Position numbers and translations under genes: made by a program. From Catenuloplanes atrovinosus (GTDB lineage Bacteria; Actinomycetota; Actinomycetes; Mycobacteriales; Micromonosporaceae): DNA of 64,000 nucleotides. Positions 59,450 to 64,000 of this stretch are shown piece after piece. Location: positions 4,691,001 to 4,755,000 of the forward strand of contig NZ_JAVDYB010000001.1 in NCBI RefSeq assembly GCF_031458235.1, in the 5' to 3' direction. Position 1 is the first letter of the stretch. Every line of letters begins with the position of its first letter. A model generated the notes under the pieces. It saw only the letters and a program-made list of their open reading frames with translations. It had not been told where the DNA came from and made no database searches.

Positions 59450-60088
59450 TCACCATGTGTCCCAGTGAATGACCTCGTCGGGCGCGGGGCGCTCGGCCGG
59501 CTTGAAGTCCGTGCCCTTGGTGAACGCGAGCGGCGTCAGCACCGCCTGGGCCACGGTGTCGTACGGGATGCCGAGGATCTCCGCCACGTCGCGCTCGCGC
59601 GCACGGTGCATGGCCGTCCAGGCGGTGCCGAGCCCACGCGCCCGGGCGGCCAGCATGAAGCTCCACATCCCCGGCATGATGTTGCCGACGCTCGCCTCCG
59701 CGATCGCCCGGTTCGGCCCCTCGACGCAGCCGAGCACCAGCACCGGCGCCTCACCCATGTGCTCGCCCAGGAAGTCCGCGGACCGCGCCACCCGGGCTTG
59801 CACCCGGTCCCGCTCCGGATCGCCGGTCGGGTTGCCCGGGTAGCCCGGCGACGCCCGGTATCCGGCGTAGACCTGCCGGTAGACGTCGCCGAGCGCGCGC
59901 CGCTTCGCCTCGTCGCGCACCACGACGAAGCGCATGGTGACCACATTGGAGCCGGACGGCGCCTGGAGCGCGAGCGCGACGCACTCGCGGATCAGGTCGT
60001 CCGGCACCGGCCGGGTCAGGTCGAGGCGCTTGCGGACCGCGCGGGTGGTGGAGAGCAACTGATCGGGATCAAGATCGAGCAGGGTCAT
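59450..60088 (-). CDS. Nitroreductase-family protein
   Basis: 212 residues from ATG 60088; there is no strong ribosome binding site, only GTGCGGGT. TTRAVRKRLDLTRPVPDDLIRECVALALQAPSGSNVVTMRFVVVRDEAKRRALGDVYRQVYAGYR contains the RAVRK/R and APSGSN motifs that bind FMN in the nitroreductase fold. GNIMPGMWSFMLAARARGLGTAWT and ILGIPYDTVAQAVLTPLAFTKG are the other family signatures. It uses NAD(P)H to reduce nitro compounds, quinones or enoates. Its position behind a siderophore operon in the same orientation is probably incidental. The stop is about 45 bp from the iron box. Confidence 0.9.
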   Translation of the reverse strand: MTLLDLDPDQLLSTTRAVRKRLDLTRPVPDDLIRECVALALQAPSGSNVVTMRFVVVRDEAKRRALGDVYRQVYAGYRASPGYPGNPTGDPERDRVQARVARSADFLGEHMGEAPVLVLGCVEGPNRAIAEASVGNIMPGMWSFMLAARARGLGTAWTAMHRARERDVAEILGIPYDTVAQAVLTPLAFTKGTDFKPAERPAPDEVIHWDTW

Positions 60089-60122
60089 ACCCGCACGATA
60101 GACCTGAAGACCAGCGGATCTG

Positions 60123-60488
60123 TCACCCGGCGGACCATCCGGCGTCCTTGCAGGCGGCGGCCAGCGCGTCCGCACTGTCCGTCCACTCCTGATCCGAGTC
60201 GTTCGCGTTCCGGCCGAGCGCCGACGCGCTGTCCGCGATCCGCGAGTTGTCGGTACGGCGCGCGGACGCCATCACCTGGTCCGCCAGCGACAGACGGGTG
60301 CGCTTGTCGTCCGCGTCGTCCCGGCCGTTCGCGAAGTCCGTGCACGCCTGCCGCGCGGCGTCGTCCAGCGGGCCCGGCTCGGCACCCTCCGGCGACCGGC
60401 CGGCCAGCAGACCCCAGGCCACGGCCGCGGCGGCGATCACCAGGATGATCACCATCTGACGACTGGGCTTGAACTTCAGCTTCACCAT
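60123..60488 (-). CDS. Small secreted or membrane-anchored protein
   Basis: 121 residues from ATG 60488 (MVKLKFKPSRQMVIILVIAAAAVAWGLLAG). An uncleaved basic N-terminus followed by one hydrophobic helix (about 11-29) points to a membrane anchor or signal-anchor. The rest is a soluble, acidic, Ala/Asp-rich domain with one Cys pair (ARQACTDFANGRDDADD and AACKDAGW), which may form a disulfide outside the cell. The start could also be GTG 60485. The SnoaL-like gene ends 35 bp upstream, so it may be in that transcript. I do not recognise the family. Confidence 0.65.
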   Translation of the reverse strand: MVKLKFKPSRQMVIILVIAAAAVAWGLLAGRSPEGAEPGPLDDAARQACTDFANGRDDADDKRTRLSLADQVMASARRTDNSRIADSASALGRNANDSDQEWTDSADALAAACKDAGWSAG

Positions 60489-60523
60489 CTCAACGTAGCG
60501 GGTGAGGCGCCCGCGGGCCGGTT

Positions 60524-60904
60524 TCACTCACGGTCTGACGCCTGCGCCTGCGCCCGCGCCTGCGCCTCGGTGAACGGCTGCCGGTCGAAGATGGTGACCG
60601 CCTCGCGGATCAAGCCGTCGCGGATGACCAGGCGGTCCGCGCCGCGACTCACCGCCACCGGCTTCGTCCGCGTCACGTAGTGGACGGCCGCGCCGTCCTC
60701 GCCGCCGTACACGGCGGTGATCTCGGCCGCGGTCATCAGACCCATGAACCGCTCCAAAAATCCACGGTACGCCGCCGCGCCCTCGAACCGCCCGGACGGC
60801 GCGTCCAGCACCACGTCATCCGCCACGAAGGCCATGGCGGCATCCAGGTCCCGGCCCATCCAGGCCGTGGCGTACCGCTCGGCGACGGTGATGTTCTCGG
60901 TCAT
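60524..60904 (-). CDS. SnoaL/NTF2-like nuclear transport factor 2 family protein
   Basis: 126 residues with GAGGGAAGAG before the ATG. MTENITVAERYATAWMGRDLDAAMAFVADDVVLDAPSGRFEGAAAYRGFLERFMGLMTAAEITAVYGGEDGAAVHYVTR is the usual cone-shaped SnoaL/NTF2-like fold start, with the A.DVV.D.P.G...G segment. Many family members bind or isomerise small molecules; others have no activity. The C-terminus is a repetitive Ala/Gln tail (EAQARAQAQASD). It is divergent from the WYL regulator, 85 bp away, a common regulator-target arrangement. Confidence 0.86.
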   Translation of the reverse strand: MTENITVAERYATAWMGRDLDAAMAFVADDVVLDAPSGRFEGAAAYRGFLERFMGLMTAAEITAVYGGEDGAAVHYVTRTKPVAVSRGADRLVIRDGLIREAVTIFDRQPFTEAQARAQAQASDRE

Positions 60905-60989
60905 GATCTCTTCCCTCTCTCGTGCGTCACGGGAGATGATGCCGCCGATACATGACACCCTCCGTCGTGTATTTCCTCGGAGGCACGCC

Positions 60990-62282
60990 ATGCGCTCGGA
61001 CCGGCTGCTGTCGCTGCTCCTGCTGTTGCAGGCGCACGGCCGGCTGCCCGCGCCCGAGCTGGCGCGGCGCCTCGAGGTGTCCGTCCGCACCGTGCTGCGC
61101 GACGTGGAGGCGCTCTCCGCGGCCGGCATCCCGGTCTACACGGAGCGGGGACGGCACGGCGGCATCGCACTGCTACCCGGCTTCCGCACCGACGTGACCG
61201 GGATGACCGCGGACGAGGCGCGGGCCCTGTTCGTCATGCTGACCGGCAGCACCCACGCCTCGCTCGGGCTCGGCGCCGCGGTCGGGTCCGCGCTGCGCAA
61301 GATCATGGCTGCGCTGCCCGCGCCGCACCGGGAGGCGGCCGACCTGGTGGCGCGCCGCATCATCGTGGACCCGGTGCGCTGGCGCACCGCCGCCGCGCCC
61401 GCGGCCGGCCTGTCCACGCTGCAGGAGGCCGTGTTCACCGACCGCCGGCTGCGGCTGCGCTACCGCTCCGGCGACGCCCCCGCGCCCACCGATCGGATCG
61501 TGGACCCGTACGGCTTGGTCGAGAAGGCCGGCGTCTGGTACCTGGTCGCCGACCGCGACGGCCACCCACGCCTCTACCGCGCGGACCGCGTCGTCGCCGC
61601 CGAACTTCTCGACCAGCCGGTACGCCGCCGCACCACCACCCTCGCCGACGAGTGGTCACGGTTGCGCGCCCGGGTGGAGGACTTCCCGGGCGGCCTGACG
61701 GTCCGGGTACTGGTGAAGGCCGCATCCCTGGCGCGATTCACGCTGCTGCACCGCGCGGAACTGGTCTCACCTCCCCCGTCCGCCAACGACTCCCCCTCGC
61801 CGCACCTCGACGGCGACCGGCCAGTCTCATCCTCACCGCAGCTGGACGGCGCCGGCTCGGTCTCGCCCTCGCCGCACGCGGACGCGCCGCAGGCGGACGG
61901 CGCCGGCTCAGTCTCGCCCTCGCCGCAGGCGGACGCGCCGCAGGCAGACGGCGCCGGGCCGGTCTCGCCCTCGCCGCACGCGGACGCGCCGCAGGCAGAC
62001 GGCGCCGGGCCGGTCTCGCCCTCGCCGCACGCGGACGGCGACGGGCCGGCCTCGTCCTCCCCGCACGCGGACGGCGCCGAGCCGGCCGCGTCGCACGCGG
62101 ACAGCGAGCGGCCGGTGCTGCTGGAGCTGCGTTTTGCGACGGTGACGGCCGCACGGACGTTGCTGGCCTTCGGCACGGATGTGCGGGTTTTGTCGCCGGC
62201 CTCGGTGCTGGCGGATCTCGCGGCGGTGTCCGCCGCGACTGCCGCGCATTACGCCTCGCCGGCGGAGCCCGGCAATGGCTGA
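60990..62282 (+). CDS. WYL-domain transcriptional regulator with a repeat-bearing insertion
   Basis: 430 residues from ATG 60990 with CGGAGG upstream. The helix-turn-helix is LLSLLLLLQAHGRLPAPELARRLEVSVRTVLRDVEALSAAGIPVYTERGRHGGIALLPGF (about 6-65), typical of HTH_11. WYL core segments follow: RLRLRYRSGDAPAPTDRIVDPYGLVEKAGVWYLVADRDGHPRLYRADRVVAAELL (about 150-205), and the C-terminal GLTVRVLVKAASLARFTLLHRAEL and VLLELRFATVTAARTLLAFGTDVRVLSPASVLADL. Between these two lies a 113-residue Ser/Pro/Asp/Ala insert (about 262-374) with tandem repeats. WYL proteins usually respond to nucleic acids or ligands. The divergent SnoaL-like gene is the likely target. Confidence 0.88.
   Translation: MRSDRLLSLLLLLQAHGRLPAPELARRLEVSVRTVLRDVEALSAAGIPVYTERGRHGGIALLPGFRTDVTGMTADEARALFVMLTGSTHASLGLGAAVGSALRKIMAALPAPHREAADLVARRIIVDPVRWRTAAAPAAGLSTLQEAVFTDRRLRLRYRSGDAPAPTDRIVDPYGLVEKAGVWYLVADRDGHPRLYRADRVVAAELLDQPVRRRTTTLADEWSRLRARVEDFPGGLTVRVLVKAASLARFTLLHRAELVSPPPSANDSPSPHLDGDRPVSSSPQLDGAGSVSPSPHADAPQADGAGSVSPSPQADAPQADGAGPVSPSPHADAPQADGAGPVSPSPHADGDGPASSSPHADGAEPAASHADSERPVLLELRFATVTAARTLLAFGTDVRVLSPASVLADLAAVSAATAAHYASPAEPGNG
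61854..62046. repeat. 51-nt minisatellite inside the WYL gene
   Basis: Three complete 51-nt units (17 codons, GSVSPSPHADAPQADGA-like) at 61854, 61905 and 61956, and a partial fourth at 62007. Unit sequences differ at one or two positions (HAD/QAD and GS/GP). Further degenerate HADG copies extend to 62110. The period is a multiple of three, so the reading frame survives copy-number change. Confidence 0.9.
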
Positions 62283-62302
62283 CTGAATCACCCGGAAAAC
62301 AC

Positions 62303-62334
62303 ATCAGGGCCACCCCGAATGGGGTGGCCCTGAT
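62303..62334. terminator. Bidirectional terminator of the rRNA operon and WYL gene
   Basis: A perfect 14-bp stem (62303-62316 with 62321-62334), GAAT loop. On the minus strand it is followed by GTGTTTT, which suits termination of the rRNA transcript; it also lies 20 bp after the WYL stop. Confidence 0.9.
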
Positions 62335-62343
62335 CATGAAGAA

Positions 62344-62462
62344 GTCCGGCGGTGTCCTACTCTCCCACACCCTCCCGAGTGCAGTACCATCGGCGCTGGA
62401 GGGCTTAGCTTCCGGGTTCGGAATGTGACCGGGCGTTTCCCCTCCGCTATAACCGCCGTAAC
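62344..62462 (-). rRNA. rrf: 5S ribosomal RNA
   Basis: Minus strand, about 119 nt, beginning GTTACGGCGGTTATAGCG and ending near GGACACCGCCGGAC. The two ends pair (GGCGGT with ACCGCC) as helix I, and CCCGGTCACATTCCGAACC is the conserved loop B/C region. Length and sequence fit an actinobacterial 5S. It is downstream of 23S, so the operon order is 16S-23S-5S, read right to left. Confidence 0.96.
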
Positions 62463-62550
62463 ACTATGAACATATCAACCGGAAATAGGTCACGGTTGTT
62501 TGCTCAGACATCACACAGTGGACGCAAACATCAAAAGTTTTGAAGACTGT

Positions 62551-64000
<1,450 letters not shown>

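Noticed and set aside
60717..60989. Upstream extension of the WYL reading frame
   Set aside because: The frame is open upstream but lies antisense to the SnoaL-like gene; the ATG at 60990 has a good ribosome binding site and starts the HTH domain.

Overview
The window is chromosomal DNA of a high-GC actinomycete. Evidence: strong G/C third-position bias, frequent GTG starts, operons built on ATGA/GTGA overlaps, an AfsR-type regulator, a furA-katG pair, an IdeR/DmdR-like iron box and actinobacterial 5S/23S rRNA. A Micromonosporaceae member (Actinoplanes/Catenuloplanes-like) is my inference and cannot be proved from the sequence alone. I see no prophage, CRISPR array, tRNA gene or intact transposase.

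1-12.4 kb: the end of a two-component flavin monooxygenase system, a decayed GH92 glycosidase, RDD and DUF808 membrane proteins, a DAO-family oxidoreductase, a small P-loop kinase, a TetR/esterase pair with two matching operators, and a MerR regulator coupled to a VIT/vWA protein. 12.4-20.3 kb: katG-furA, an alpha/beta hydrolase with a SWIM protein, and an ECF-like sigma factor overlapping a PAS/degenerate-GGDEF/EAL gene. The sigma gene is preceded by a 9-residue leader ORF, and an AT-richer intergenic region follows. 20.3-28.6 kb: an ABC-ATPase remnant, a PadR-controlled membrane protein, VOC, PAP2 and TPR proteins, and a MacB-like efflux operon (lipoprotein adaptor, ATPase, FtsX permease).

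28.6-40.4 kb is regulator-dense. TetR, MarR, MerR and TetR genes each face a small enzyme or membrane-protein gene across a short promoter region with recognisable palindromes. The set includes SDRs, an FMN reductase, a 3-hydroxyisobutyrate-dehydrogenase-like enzyme and a tautomerase. A 997-residue AfsR/SARP regulator and a scar joining an NTF2-like gene to an SDR remnant lie in the same stretch.

40.4-48.3 kb: an ECF sigma factor, anti-sigma protein, ABC ATPase and permease in one overlapping operon, then a FecBCD-type uptake operon with a methyltransferase inside it. The last junction of that operon carries a 74-nt tandem repeat that creates two extra 25-codon ORFs. 48.3-60.9 kb: a Clp-N-like protein, a two-component system overlapping an S9 peptidase, two SDRs, a second siderophore-type ABC operon behind an iron box, a nitroreductase and a SnoaL-like protein. 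60.9-64 kb: a WYL regulator with a low-complexity tandem-repeat insert, then the 3' end of an rRNA operon on the minus strand (5S complete, 23S partial).

Recurring themes are compact translational coupling, promoters with duplicated operators at 17-33 nt spacing, and several genes broken by apparent internal deletions without insertion-sequence remains.
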